Source of the DNA: Streptomyces sp. 11x1
Lineage (GTDB): Bacteria > Actinomycetota > Actinomycetes > Streptomycetales > Streptomycetaceae
DNA: 64,000 bases
Direction of reading: 5' to 3'
Assembly: GCF_032598905.1 (NCBI RefSeq)
Contig: NZ_CP122458.1
Span: forward strand, 2,914,001 to 2,978,000
Shown in pieces: positions 18,022 to 26,016 of the stretch (the first letter of the stretch is position 1; each line of letters opens with the position of its first letter). The position numbers and the translations under genes are program-made. Below the pieces are notes generated by a model. It had not been told where the DNA came from, did not search any database, and worked only from the letters and a program-made list of their open reading frames with translations.

Positions 18022-19467
18022 TCAGTCCAGCGACGTCATCACGTGCTTGATCCGCGTGTAGTCGTCGAACCCGTAACCCGAGAGGTCCTTGCCGTACCCG
18101 GACTTCTTGAACCCGCCGTGCGGCATCTCCGCGACAAGCGGGATGTGCGTGTTGATCCACACACACCCGAAGTCCAGCGCCTTCGACATCCGCATGGCCC
18201 GCCCGTGGTCCTTCGTCCACACCGACGAGGCCAGCGCGTACTCCACGCCGTTCGCCCACTCGACGGCCTGTCCCTCGTCGGAGAAGGACTGCACGGTGAT
18301 GACCGGCCCGAAGACCTCCTTCTGGATGATCTCGTCGTCCTGCTTCAGCCCGGAGACGACGGTCGGCGCGTAGAAGTACCCCTTCTCACCGACCTGGTGG
18401 CCACCGGCCTCGACCTTGGCGTGGGCCGGCAGCCGCTCGATGAACCCAGCGACCTGCTTGAGCTGGTTGGGGTTGTTGAGCGGGCCGTACAGCACGTCCT
18501 CGTCGTCCGGCTGCCCGGTCTTCGTCTCGGCCGCCGCCTTCGCGAGCGCGGCCACGAACTCGTCGTGGATACCCTCCTGGACGAGGACACGGGTCGCGGC
18601 CGTACAGTCCTGCCCGGCGTTGAAGAAGCCCGCCACCGAGATGTCCTCGACGGCCTTGGCGATGTCGGTGTCGGCGAAGACGACGACCGGCGCCTTGCCG
18701 CCCAGCTCCAGGTGGACCCGCTTGAGGTCCCTGGACGCGGACTCGGCGACGGACATGCCGGCCCGCACGGACCCGGTGATGGACGCCATGGCCGGGACCG
18801 GGTGCTCGACCATCAGCCGGCCGGTGTCACGGTCGCCGGTGATGACGTTGAAGACGCCCTTGGGCAGGATCGCTCCGATGATCTCGGCCATCAGGACGGT
18901 CGACGCGGGCGTCGTGTCCGACGGCTTCAGCACGACCGTGTTGCCCGCGGCGATCGCCGGCGCGAACTTCCACACGGCCATCATCATCGGGTAGTTCCAC
19001 GGCGCGACCTGGGCGCAGACACCGACCGGCTCACGGCGGACGATCGAGGTCATGCCCTCCATGTACTCGCCGGCCGAACGGCCCTCCAGCATCCGTGCGG
19101 CGCCCGCGAAGAAGCGGATCTGGTCCACCATCGGCGGGATCTCCTCGGAGCGGGTCAGCCCGATGGGCTTGCCCGTGTTCTCCACCTCCGCCGCGATGAG
19201 TTCCTCGGCCCGCTCCTCGAACGCGTCGGCGATCTTCAGCAGGGCCTTCTGGCGCTCGGCCGGGGTCGTGTCCCGCCAGCCCGGGAACGCGGCCTCGGCG
19301 GCGGCCATCGCCGCGTCGACATCGGCCTGACCGGACAGGGGCGCGGTCGCGTAGGCCTCGCCCGTCGCGGGGTTGACCACCTCGGTGGTCCGTCCGTCGA
19401 CGGCGTCACGGAATTCCCCGTCGACGTAGTTTCGTAGCGTGCGCAGTCGACCCAGCTCGGTGCTCAC
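18022..19467 (-). CDS. gamma-aminobutyraldehyde dehydrogenase
   Basis: A 481-residue NAD-dependent aldehyde dehydrogenase. Catalytic Cys288 lies in AGQDCTA and base Glu254 in HLELGGKAP, with PWNYP at 156-160. The short N-terminus and GQDCTAATRV segment match aminobutyraldehyde dehydrogenases, which turn 4-aminobutanal from putrescine into GABA. It is divergent from the Lrp regulator and aminotransferase, which would supply the aldehyde. The GTG at 19467 follows GGAGGG. With the enzyme at 6843 the window has two such dehydrogenases, perhaps for differently sized or gamma-glutamylated aldehydes. Confidence 0.88.
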   Translation of the reverse strand: MSTELGRLRTLRNYVDGEFRDAVDGRTTEVVNPATGEAYATAPLSGQADVDAAMAAAEAAFPGWRDTTPAERQKALLKIADAFEERAEELIAAEVENTGKPIGLTRSEEIPPMVDQIRFFAGAARMLEGRSAGEYMEGMTSIVRREPVGVCAQVAPWNYPMMMAVWKFAPAIAAGNTVVLKPSDTTPASTVLMAEIIGAILPKGVFNVITGDRDTGRLMVEHPVPAMASITGSVRAGMSVAESASRDLKRVHLELGGKAPVVVFADTDIAKAVEDISVAGFFNAGQDCTAATRVLVQEGIHDEFVAALAKAAAETKTGQPDDEDVLYGPLNNPNQLKQVAGFIERLPAHAKVEAGGHQVGEKGYFYAPTVVSGLKQDDEIIQKEVFGPVITVQSFSDEGQAVEWANGVEYALASSVWTKDHGRAMRMSKALDFGCVWINTHIPLVAEMPHGGFKKSGYGKDLSGYGFDDYTRIKHVMTSLD

Positions 19468-19644
19468 TGCCGGCCCTCCAGGTTCGGTGTCCAGGTTGGG
19501 GTGTCCATCCCTTGAGACACCACCCTAATCCGCCGCCCCACGTTTTCAACACCCCCAACACCTCGCCGACTGCGAAATCCGCAAGCTACGACCTCGTAAA
19601 CAACGAATTTCATCGGTTCAGCCTTGCGGAACTGTCGAGACGTC

Positions 19645-20178
19645 GTGCACAGTGTGCCCGTGGCCAGTCGAAGCTCAGACCAGAAGGACTCCAAGGACTC
19701 CAGGGAGCCCAGGGAGCCCAGGAACGGCACTCCCCAGTTGGACGCCGTCTCCCTCGCCATCGTCGAGCAGCTGCAGGAGGACGGCCGTCGGCCGTACGCC
19801 GCGATCGGCAAGGCCGTCGGCCTCTCCGAGGCGGCCGTGCGCCAGCGCGTCCAGAAGCTGCTCGACCAGGGCGTGATGCAGATCGTCGCCGTCACCGACC
19901 CGCTCACCGTGGGTTTCCGGCGGCAGGCGATGCTCGGCATCAACGTCGACGGCGATCTGGATCCCGTGGCGGACGCCCTGACGGCCATGTCGGAGGTCGA
20001 GTACATCGTGATCACCGCCGGCTCCTTCGACCTGATGGCGGAGGTCGTCTGCGAGGACGACGACCACCTCCTGGAGGTCATCAACAAGCGCATCCGGACA
20101 CTGCCCGGCGTCCGTTCCACCGAGAGCTTCGTCTACCTCAAGCTCAAGAAGCAGACCTATATGTGGGGAACCCGATAA
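19645..20178 (+). CDS. Lrp/AsnC-family transcriptional regulator
   Basis: About 177 residues. An acidic, low-complexity N-terminus (repeated Ser-Asp-Lys and Glu-Pro-Arg) precedes an AsnC-type helix-turn-helix (LQEDGRRPYAAIGKAVGLSEAAVRQRVQKLLDQGV) and a RAM/ligand-binding domain (EVEYIVITAGSFDLMAEVVCEDDDHLLEVI). The aminotransferase gene starts 19 bp after its stop, and the dehydrogenase is divergent, so it probably controls this polyamine locus in response to an amine or amino acid. By position it corresponds to S. coelicolor SCO5656, which I recall as EpuRI. The start is uncertain: TTG 19624, GTG 19645 and GTG 19660 are all in frame and none has a strong SD. Confidence 0.83.
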   Translation: MHSVPVASRSSDQKDSKDSREPREPRNGTPQLDAVSLAIVEQLQEDGRRPYAAIGKAVGLSEAAVRQRVQKLLDQGVMQIVAVTDPLTVGFRRQAMLGINVDGDLDPVADALTAMSEVEYIVITAGSFDLMAEVVCEDDDHLLEVINKRIRTLPGVRSTESFVYLKLKKQTYMWGTR

Positions 20179-20197
20179 CCGTGAGGACGCGATACCC

Positions 20198-21562
20198 GTG
20201 AGCCCCAAGGATCTCAGCCAGACCGCGTACGACCACCTGTGGATGCACTTCACCCGCATGTCCTCGTACGAGAACTCCCCGGTCCCCACCATCGTCCGGG
20301 GCGAGGGCACGTACATCTACGACGACAAGGGCAAGCGGTACCTCGACGGTCTCGCCGGTCTCTTCGTGGTCCAGGCCGGCCACGGCCGCACCGAGCTGGC
20401 GGAGACCGCGTTCAAGCAGGCGCAGGAGCTGGCCTTCTTCCCGGTGTGGTCGTACGCCCACCCGAAGGCCGTCGAGCTGGCGGAACGTATCGCCTCCCAT
20501 GCGCCCGGCGATCTGAACAAGGTCTTCTTCACCACCGGCGGCGGCGAGGCGGTCGAGACCGCCTGGAAGCTCGCCAAGCAGTACTTCAAGCTCCAGGGCA
20601 AGCCGACCAAGTACAAGGTCATCTCCCGTGCCGTCGCCTACCACGGCACCCCGCAGGGCGCCCTGTCCATCACCGGCCTGCCGGCGCTGAAGGCCCCCTT
20701 CGAGCCGCTGGTGCCGGGCGCGCACAAGGTCCCCAACACCAACATCTACCGCGCCCCGATCTTCGGCGACGACCCCGAGGCCTTCGGCCGCTGGGCCGCC
20801 GACCAGATCGAGCAGCAGATCCTCTTCGAGGGCCCCGAGACGGTCGCGGCCGTCTTCCTGGAGCCGGTGCAGAACGCGGGCGGCTGTTTCCCGCCGCCGC
20901 CCGGCTACTTCCAGCGGGTCCGCGAGATCTGCGACCAGTACGACGTGCTGCTGGTGTCGGACGAGGTCATCTGCGCCTTCGGCCGGCTCGGCACGATGTT
21001 CGCCTGCGACAAGTTCGGCTACGTCCCGGACATGATCACCTGCGCCAAGGGCATGACCTCGGGCTACTCGCCGATCGGCGCCTGTGTCGTCTCGGACCGC
21101 ATAGCCGAGCCCTTCTACAAGGGTGACAACACCTTCCTGCACGGCTACACCTTCGGCGGCCACCCGGTCTCCGCGGCCGTCGGCCTCGCCAACCTCGACC
21201 TGTTCGAGCGCGAGAAGCTCAACCAGCACGTCCTCGACAACGAGGCGGCCTTCCGGTCCACCCTGGAGAAGCTCCACGACCTGCCGATCGTCGGCGACGT
21301 CCGCGGCAGCGGCTACTTCTACGGAATCGAGCTGGTCAAGGACAAGGCGACGAAGGAGAGCTTCGACGACGACGAGACCGAGCGGGTCCTCTACGGCTTC
21401 CTGTCGAAGAAGCTGTTCGAGAACGGCCTCTACTGCCGGGCCGACGACCGCGGCGACCCGGTCGTCCAGCTCGCCCCGCCGCTGATCTCCGACCAGTCGA
21501 CCTTCGACGAGATCGAACAGATCCTGCGCGCGACGCTGACGGAGGCGTGGACCCTGCTGTAG
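20198..21562 (+). CDS. class III PLP aminotransferase (polyamine or omega-amino acid)
   Basis: A 454-residue aminotransferase of class III. Lys284 in CAKGMTSGY is the PLP Schiff-base lysine and Asp255 in LLVSDEVICAFGR pairs with the ring nitrogen. TTGGGEAVETAWKLAKQYF binds the phosphate, and HGYTFGGHPVSAAVGLA completes the site. The family includes putrescine, spermidine and omega-amino acid:pyruvate transaminases. Gene context with an Lrp regulator and aminobutyraldehyde dehydrogenase favours transamination of putrescine or related amines to aminoaldehydes with pyruvate. The GTG start at 20198 is 19 bp after the regulator, so one operon. A very strong terminator follows at 21658. Confidence 0.88.
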   Translation: MSPKDLSQTAYDHLWMHFTRMSSYENSPVPTIVRGEGTYIYDDKGKRYLDGLAGLFVVQAGHGRTELAETAFKQAQELAFFPVWSYAHPKAVELAERIASHAPGDLNKVFFTTGGGEAVETAWKLAKQYFKLQGKPTKYKVISRAVAYHGTPQGALSITGLPALKAPFEPLVPGAHKVPNTNIYRAPIFGDDPEAFGRWAADQIEQQILFEGPETVAAVFLEPVQNAGGCFPPPPGYFQRVREICDQYDVLLVSDEVICAFGRLGTMFACDKFGYVPDMITCAKGMTSGYSPIGACVVSDRIAEPFYKGDNTFLHGYTFGGHPVSAAVGLANLDLFEREKLNQHVLDNEAAFRSTLEKLHDLPIVGDVRGSGYFYGIELVKDKATKESFDDDETERVLYGFLSKKLFENGLYCRADDRGDPVVQLAPPLISDQSTFDEIEQILRATLTEAWTLL

Positions 21563-21657
21563 GCAATCCGGTGCGGGCGCCGCACCTGTCACGCCCCACC
21601 GCCACGGTCTCCGGCCTCGCCGCCCTCCGGCGGCGGGGCGTGAACCGCCCTTCTCGC

Positions 21658-21702
21658 GGCCCGGGGCGCCCCCATCCGAGTGAGATGGGGGCGCCCCGGG
21701 CC
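21658..21702 (+). terminator. 19-bp perfect-stem terminator
   Basis: GGCCCGGGGCGCCCCCATC (21658-21676) pairs without mismatch with its complement at 21684-21702 across the loop CGAGTGA. It lies 95 bp past the aminotransferase stop and is the most stable hairpin noticed in the window. Confidence 0.85.
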
Positions 21703-21826
21703 GTGTGCTGTCCGCCCCGCGCCGCCCCGACTCCCTAGCGTGCCTCTGTAACCGATCGGCCCTGCCTTCGTTCCCCCGGACGGGGGGCTCCCCCGGCAAT
21801 CCTGATCCGAACCGAGGTGTACGCCC

Positions 21827-23131
21827 ATGGTGGCCCCGCCGGACAACGACGTGCTCTGGGCACGTGGTCTGACCTACGCGCACGACGGCACGCCCGCCCT
21901 GCACGGTGTGTCGATGGGGGTCCGGGAGGGCGAGATCCTCGCCGTCACCGGCCCGCGCGGCAGCGGCAAGACCACGCTCCTGCGGTGCCTGTCCGGACAG
22001 TTGCGGGCCCAGCGGGGAGAGGTGTGGTTCAACAGCGTCCCCGTGCACACGATGAGGGCGCTCGCCCGGGAACGGCTGCGGCTCGACCGCTTCGGGTGGA
22101 TCGACCCCGAGCCGGTCCTCGTCCCCGAGCTGAACGTCTGGGAGAACACCGCCCTGCCGCTGATGCTGCGCGGCACCGGGCGCCGGGCCGCCAAGGCCGC
22201 CGCCCTGGAGTGGCTGGAGCGCCTCGACATTCGCGACCAGGCCCGCAAGCGCCCCCACGCCCTCCTCCAGTCGGAGCGCCAGCGCGTGGTGTTGGCCCGC
22301 GCCCTCGTCTGCGCCCCCACGGTCCTCTTCGCCGACGAACCGACCGCCCCGCTGCACCGGGCCGAACACACCCACGTCCTGCGCACGCTCACCACGGCGG
22401 CCCGCTCCCACCGGATCACGGTCGTCCTCGCCACCCACGACCCCGACACGGCGGCCCTGGCAGACCGCACGGTGTCCCTCCTGGACGGCCGCCAAGTGAA
22501 GACGGTTCACCTGCCCGCCACCACGCCCCCCGAGCCCCGCACCGACCGCCGCACCCCCACCGGCCCCCCTCCCGCGCCGCCCCGCACCGCCTCGGCCGGT
22601 ATCCCAGTCACCACGACACCGAACGGGCCCACCCCCGACACGACAACGCCCCCCACCACGGCGACCCCGCCCGAGGCCACGGCCCCGAAGCCTCCCCCCT
22701 CCCCCACGCCGGAGGCGGCTTCGCCCGCAGCCGAGGGGGATGCCCGGCCACCCGCCGAAGGAGAAACCCGGCCCCCCGCCGAAGGGGAACCCCAGCAGTC
22801 CGGCGGAGCCGACGGTCGCCCGGCCCCCGCCATGGATGCCGACCGCCCCGCCACCGAAGTGGTCCGCCCCGCAGCCGAAGGAGAGGCCCGGCCGCCCACC
22901 GAAGGACAAGCCCAGCCACCCGCCGAGAACGCCACCCGGCAGCCCGCCCAAGCCGACGAACAACCGGCCCCCACCGCAGAAGTCGTACGCCCCGCCACCG
23001 AAGGAGAAACCCGGCCCCCCGCCGAAGGGGAAACCCAGCAGTCCGGCGGAGCCGAGGGTCAGTCGGCCGGGGCGGCGCGGCCCTCCGCCGCCGACGGGGA
23101 AGGCCGGGCGGCGTGCTCGCTCTCCGTCTAG
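21827..23131 (+). CDS. ABC transporter ATP-binding protein with Pro/Glu-rich tail
   Basis: A 434-residue protein. Residues 1-220 are an ABC ATPase: Walker A GPRGSGKTT (42-50), a degenerate signature LLQSERQR (146-153) in place of LSGGQ, and Walker B VLFADEPTA (166-174). The switch His is in VLATHDPDT. Layout resembles LolD/MacB-type exporters' ATPases. Residues 221-434 are a low-complexity tail of Pro, Ala, Glu and Thr with recurring PPAEGE and ATEGETRPPAEGE units. The permease gene overlaps its last 19 bp. ATG 21827 follows a GAGG sequence. The missing Gly residues of the signature motif raise doubt about normal ATP hydrolysis. Substrate unknown. Confidence 0.82.
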   Translation: MVAPPDNDVLWARGLTYAHDGTPALHGVSMGVREGEILAVTGPRGSGKTTLLRCLSGQLRAQRGEVWFNSVPVHTMRALARERLRLDRFGWIDPEPVLVPELNVWENTALPLMLRGTGRRAAKAAALEWLERLDIRDQARKRPHALLQSERQRVVLARALVCAPTVLFADEPTAPLHRAEHTHVLRTLTTAARSHRITVVLATHDPDTAALADRTVSLLDGRQVKTVHLPATTPPEPRTDRRTPTGPPPAPPRTASAGIPVTTTPNGPTPDTTTPPTTATPPEATAPKPPPSPTPEAASPAAEGDARPPAEGETRPPAEGEPQQSGGADGRPAPAMDADRPATEVVRPAAEGEARPPTEGQAQPPAENATRQPAQADEQPAPTAEVVRPATEGETRPPAEGETQQSGGAEGQSAGAARPSAADGEGRAACSLSV

Positions 23132-24402
23132 CCCGCCGGGCCCACCCCGTGGTCCAGCTCCGCCGGCTCCTGGTGGCCGCGGCCGCCGGCGGCACCGGCT
23201 TCCTGCTGCTCTGCGCCCTCGGTCACGCCATGGCCCACCCGGACGCCCCGTCCGGCTCGGTGCTCCGCCTGGCCTGGTGCGCGGCACCCGCCGCCGCCAC
23301 CGTGTACTTCGCGGTGACGGTCGCCCGCACCGACCCCGGCACCCGCCCCCGCCCCGGCCTCTCCGCGATCGGCCTCGGCCCCAGCCGGCTCATGGCCATC
23401 TCCGCGGTCACCACGGCCCTGTCCACCGTCCTCGGCTCCCTCCTCGCCCTCCTCTTCTTCCTCCATCTGCGCGGTGACCTCACCGGCCTCCCCTTCGACG
23501 GCGCGGCCATGGACGTCCTCGCCGCCGGACGGCCCCTGCCCCTCCCGGCCGCCCTCACCCTCCTCGCCGTCGTCCCGGCCGCCGCCTCCGTCACCACCGC
23601 ACTCGTCCTGCGCCCCAAGGACACCAGGACCCGGCCCACCGGCCCTCGAACCCGCTTCATGGCGTACGACACCTTCGCCATCGGCCGGCGCACCGCGCCC
23701 CCGGCGGGTGCCACGAGGTACGAGGAGGAGCCGGACAACGAGGAAGGGACCGTCTCCGAGACCGCTCATGAGCCGACGGAACCGCCGGCTCCGCGCCCGG
23801 CCCCCGGCGGCCTCCCCTGGGGCATCACGGTGCTCGCCGTCGGCCTCGCCCTGGAGACCTACGCCGGCCGGTCCGGCGAACACTCCGGTCTCACCCTCCC
23901 CGGCGGCTTCGCCGACAGCCCCGCGGGCGTCCTCGGCGGCTGGCTGCTCACCGCCCTGGGGCTGGTCCTCACCGGGCCCGGCCTCACCCACCTCACCGGA
24001 CGCCTGCTCCAGTCCGTACGCCCCGGCGCACGGCGGCTCCTCGCCGGGCGCGTGCTCCAGGAGGAGGCCCGGCGCATCGGTCGCCCGCTCGGCGTGGTCT
24101 GCGCGGTGGCCTCCGGCGCGTACGCCATGGTGACGCTGGCCTCAGGCGTACGCCCCACGGTCGGCCCGCTGACCCTGCTGGGCGCGCTCGTGGTCGCCGG
24201 CTGCGCCGTGCTCACCCTCGCGACAGCCGCCGTCGAGGCCCGGCGGGCCCGCGCGGACACCATGGCCGCGCTGGTGCGGCTGGGGGCGCCCCGCGCCCTG
24301 CCCCGGCAGACGGCCCTGCTCCGCGCGGGCGCCCTGCTCGCCGTGTTCGGCACCCTGACCTGGACGATCGCCCAGCTGGCGGCGCTACCGCTGGCCGCCT
24401 GA
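23113..24402 (+). CDS. ABC transporter permease partner, membrane protein
   Basis: About 429 residues with six or more hydrophobic segments. Examples are LLVAAAAGGTGFLLLCALG, AAAATVYFAVTVA, the LGSLLALLFFLHL region, TLLAVVPAAASVTTALVL, PWGITVLAVGLALETYAG, and a final pair ending TLTWTIAQLAALPLAA. A hydrophilic acidic loop (EEEPDNEEGTVSETAHEP) sits in the middle. The GTG at 23113 lies 19 bp inside the ATPase gene and follows GGGGAAGG, so the pair is translationally coupled. Layout resembles FtsX-like or drug-export permeases of actinomycetes. Upstream in-frame sequence is the ATPase gene read in another frame. Confidence 0.72.
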   Translation: MLALRLARRAHPVVQLRRLLVAAAAGGTGFLLLCALGHAMAHPDAPSGSVLRLAWCAAPAAATVYFAVTVARTDPGTRPRPGLSAIGLGPSRLMAISAVTTALSTVLGSLLALLFFLHLRGDLTGLPFDGAAMDVLAAGRPLPLPAALTLLAVVPAAASVTTALVLRPKDTRTRPTGPRTRFMAYDTFAIGRRTAPPAGATRYEEEPDNEEGTVSETAHEPTEPPAPRPAPGGLPWGITVLAVGLALETYAGRSGEHSGLTLPGGFADSPAGVLGGWLLTALGLVLTGPGLTHLTGRLLQSVRPGARRLLAGRVLQEEARRIGRPLGVVCAVASGAYAMVTLASGVRPTVGPLTLLGALVVAGCAVLTLATAAVEARRARADTMAALVRLGAPRALPRQTALLRAGALLAVFGTLTWTIAQLAALPLAA

Positions 24403-24511
24403 GAACTCGTACGAAAGAAGTTCGCGCGCGGCGATGAGTTTCGCCGAGGCCCTCGGTCTACCCCTCCGAACGGACCGAAACGGATACGACAGATACAGGA
24501 GCGACCCCGCC

Positions 24512-24919
24512 ATGTACCAGCAGATGATCTTCGTGAACCTGCCCGTGAACGACCTCGACGCCTCGAAGAAGTTCTTCACGGAGCTCGGCTATTCGCTCAA
24601 CCCCCAGTTCAGCGACGAGAACGCGGCCTCCGTCGTGATCAGCGACACCATCATGGCGATGCTGCTCACCAAGCCGTTCTACGCGACCTTCACCAAGAAG
24701 GAGATCGCGGATGCCTCGAAGACCAGCGAGGTGCTGCTCTGTCTGAGCGCCGAGAGCCGCGCGAAGGTCGACGAACTGGTCGAGAAGGCGGTCGCCGCCG
24801 GCGGCACCGCGTCGGAGAAGGTCCAGGAGATGGACTTCATGTACGGCCGCGCCTTCGACGACCTCGACGGCCACACCTGGGAGGTCGTATGGATGGACCC
24901 GTCCTCGATCGAGGGCTGA
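24512..24919 (+). CDS. VOC-superfamily (glyoxalase-like) protein
   Basis: A 135-residue single-domain protein of the vicinal-oxygen-chelate fold: FVNLPVNDLDASKKFFTELGYSLNPQFSDE begins the first beta-alpha-beta-beta-beta module and GRAFDDLDGHTWEVVWMDPS ends the second. The terminal DGHTWEV holds the usual Glu ligand, and DLDASKKFF is the classic helix start. This 130-residue type is common and unassigned (sometimes linked to fosfomycin-type or glyoxalase enzymes). ATG 24512 follows AGGAG. The gene lies just upstream of an insertion sequence but is intact. Confidence 0.85.
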   Translation: MYQQMIFVNLPVNDLDASKKFFTELGYSLNPQFSDENAASVVISDTIMAMLLTKPFYATFTKKEIADASKTSEVLLCLSAESRAKVDELVEKAVAAGGTASEKVQEMDFMYGRAFDDLDGHTWEVVWMDPSSIEG

Positions 24920-24945
24920 ACGCTCGCCGGTCCACCCGCCGCGTA

Positions 24946-24980
24946 CCCCGCGCCCGTCAGGGGCGCGGGGAACTGCGCGA
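24946..24980 (+). repeat. dispersed intergenic hairpin element, copy 3
   Basis: CCCCGCGCCC (24946-24955) pairs perfectly with GGGCGCGGGG (24961-24970) across a 5-base loop and continues as AACTGCGCGA. Core and C-rich tail match copy 1 in inverse orientation. It lies 27 bp past the VOC gene stop, where it would serve as terminator. Confidence 0.65.
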
Positions 24981-25061
24981 GAACCCCCCACCCACGCGCA
25001 CCCGCCGCACCTGATCGCCCCCCACCCCTGGGCACCCCGGCCAACCCGGCGGAGCGACCTA

Positions 25062-25079
25062 GGGCGTGTATCGAAAGTG
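25062..25079 (+). repeat. IS left inverted repeat
   Basis: GGGCGTGTATCGAAAGTG, matching the right end with one mismatch. It lies 5 bp beyond the transposase stop codon. Confidence 0.85.
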
Positions 25080-25083
25080 CTGG

Positions 25084-25958
25084 TCACAGCCACTCGTTGA
25101 TAGCCGCTACGAGGACGGTCGCCTCGTAGCGGACCGCGAGTTTGTCGTATCTCGTGGCCACGGCCCGGTGTCTTTTGAGGCGGTTGATGCCGCACTCGAC
25201 CGCGTGCCGAGCCTTGTAGTCCTGCGGGTCGAACTTCGGCGGACGGCCGCCGCGCGACCCTCGTTTCTTGCGGTTCCGGGCCTGGTCGGCCTTGTCCGGG
25301 ATGGTGCAGCGGATCCCGCGCCGCCGCAGGTAAGCGCGGTTCTTCCGGGAGGCGTACGCCTTGTCGGCGCGCACGCGATTGGGTCGGGTGCGCGGCCTGC
25401 CCGGCCCAGGACGCGGGACGCGGACCTTGTTCAGGACAGGCTCGAACTGCGGGGAGTCGCCCCGCTGGCCGGCCGTGATCACGATCGACAAGGGCTTCTG
25501 GCCCTGTTCGACGGCCAGGTGCAGCTTGGTGGTCAGACCGCCGCGCGAGCGCCCGAGCCCGTGGTCGTCCGGCTCGACGCTGACGCCGCCGGGCGGCTCC
25601 TTCTGCAGCTCCCCTTTTTCCTCGCCCCGGCGGCGTGCTGGTGGGCCCGGCACACCGTGGAGTCGACGTTGATGTCCCAGGTGATCAGCTCTTTCGCGTC
25701 GGCCCGGGCCTGCAGCGCGGTGAAGATCCGATGCCAGGTACCGTCCCTCTGCCACCGGCGGAACAGGTCGTACGCCCGGCCCCACGGCCCGTACTCGGCG
25801 GGCAGGTCCCGCCAAGGGATGCCGGTGCGGACCCGGAACCGTATGCCGTCGATCAGCTGCCGCCTGGCCCACGTCGGCGGCCGTCCGGGCTTCACGCCCT
25901 TCGGCAACAGCGGTTCCAGCACCGCCCATTGCGCGTCCGTCAGATCTCCACGTGCCAC
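25084..25958 (-). CDS. IS5-family transposase, expressed by -1 frameshift
   Basis: The first frame (25533-25958) encodes the DUF4096-like DNA-binding domain ([36 protein letters not shown]) and the first catalytic Asp ([13 protein letters not shown]). The second frame continues to 25084 with [26 protein letters not shown] (second Asp) and [14 protein letters not shown] (catalytic Glu), completing DDE. The switch is at a run of five A then GGGG near 25616, where a -1 shift from AAA AAG joins the frames. With that shift the span gives exactly 292 codons with stop. Both frames are otherwise open, so this is a functional programmed-frameshift transposase, not a pseudogene. Confidence 0.85.
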
Positions 25959-25986
25959 GAATCAAGATCATCTCATGCTCAAGATC

Positions 25987-26004
25987 CACTTTCGACACAC
26001 GCCC
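25987..26004 (-). repeat. IS right inverted repeat
   Basis: Reads GGGCGTGTGTCGAAAGTG on the minus strand. The transposase start codon lies 28 bp inside it. Confidence 0.85.
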
Positions 26005-26016
26005 TAGCATGGACGG

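Larger units (their letters stand above)
25062..26004 (-). mobile_element. complete IS5-family insertion sequence, 943 bp
   Basis: The element is bounded by 18-bp terminal inverted repeats: GGGCGTGTATCGAAAGTG at 25062-25079 and the complement of CACTTTCGACACACGCCC at 25987-26004, 17 of 18 identical. Each end abuts TA (25060-25061 and 26005-26006), consistent with a 2-bp target duplication; because both flanks read CTAG across the junction, a longer duplication cannot be excluded. Inside is one transposase gene on the minus strand, split into two frames. Length and organisation fit IS5-family elements (IS427-like). It landed 12 bp before the LOG gene start at 26017. Confidence 0.85.

Noticed and set aside
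20144..23287. Minus-strand open frame of about 1050 codons opposite the aminotransferase and ABC ATPase
   Set aside because: Low-complexity Gly/Ala/Arg sequence reading through a strong terminator; a shadow of the plus-strand genes.
25084..25958. Transposase considered a pseudogene because it is split into two frames
   Set aside because: A -1 shift at AAAAAGGGG restores one 291-residue DDE protein and both inverted repeats are intact, typical of programmed frameshifting in this IS group.
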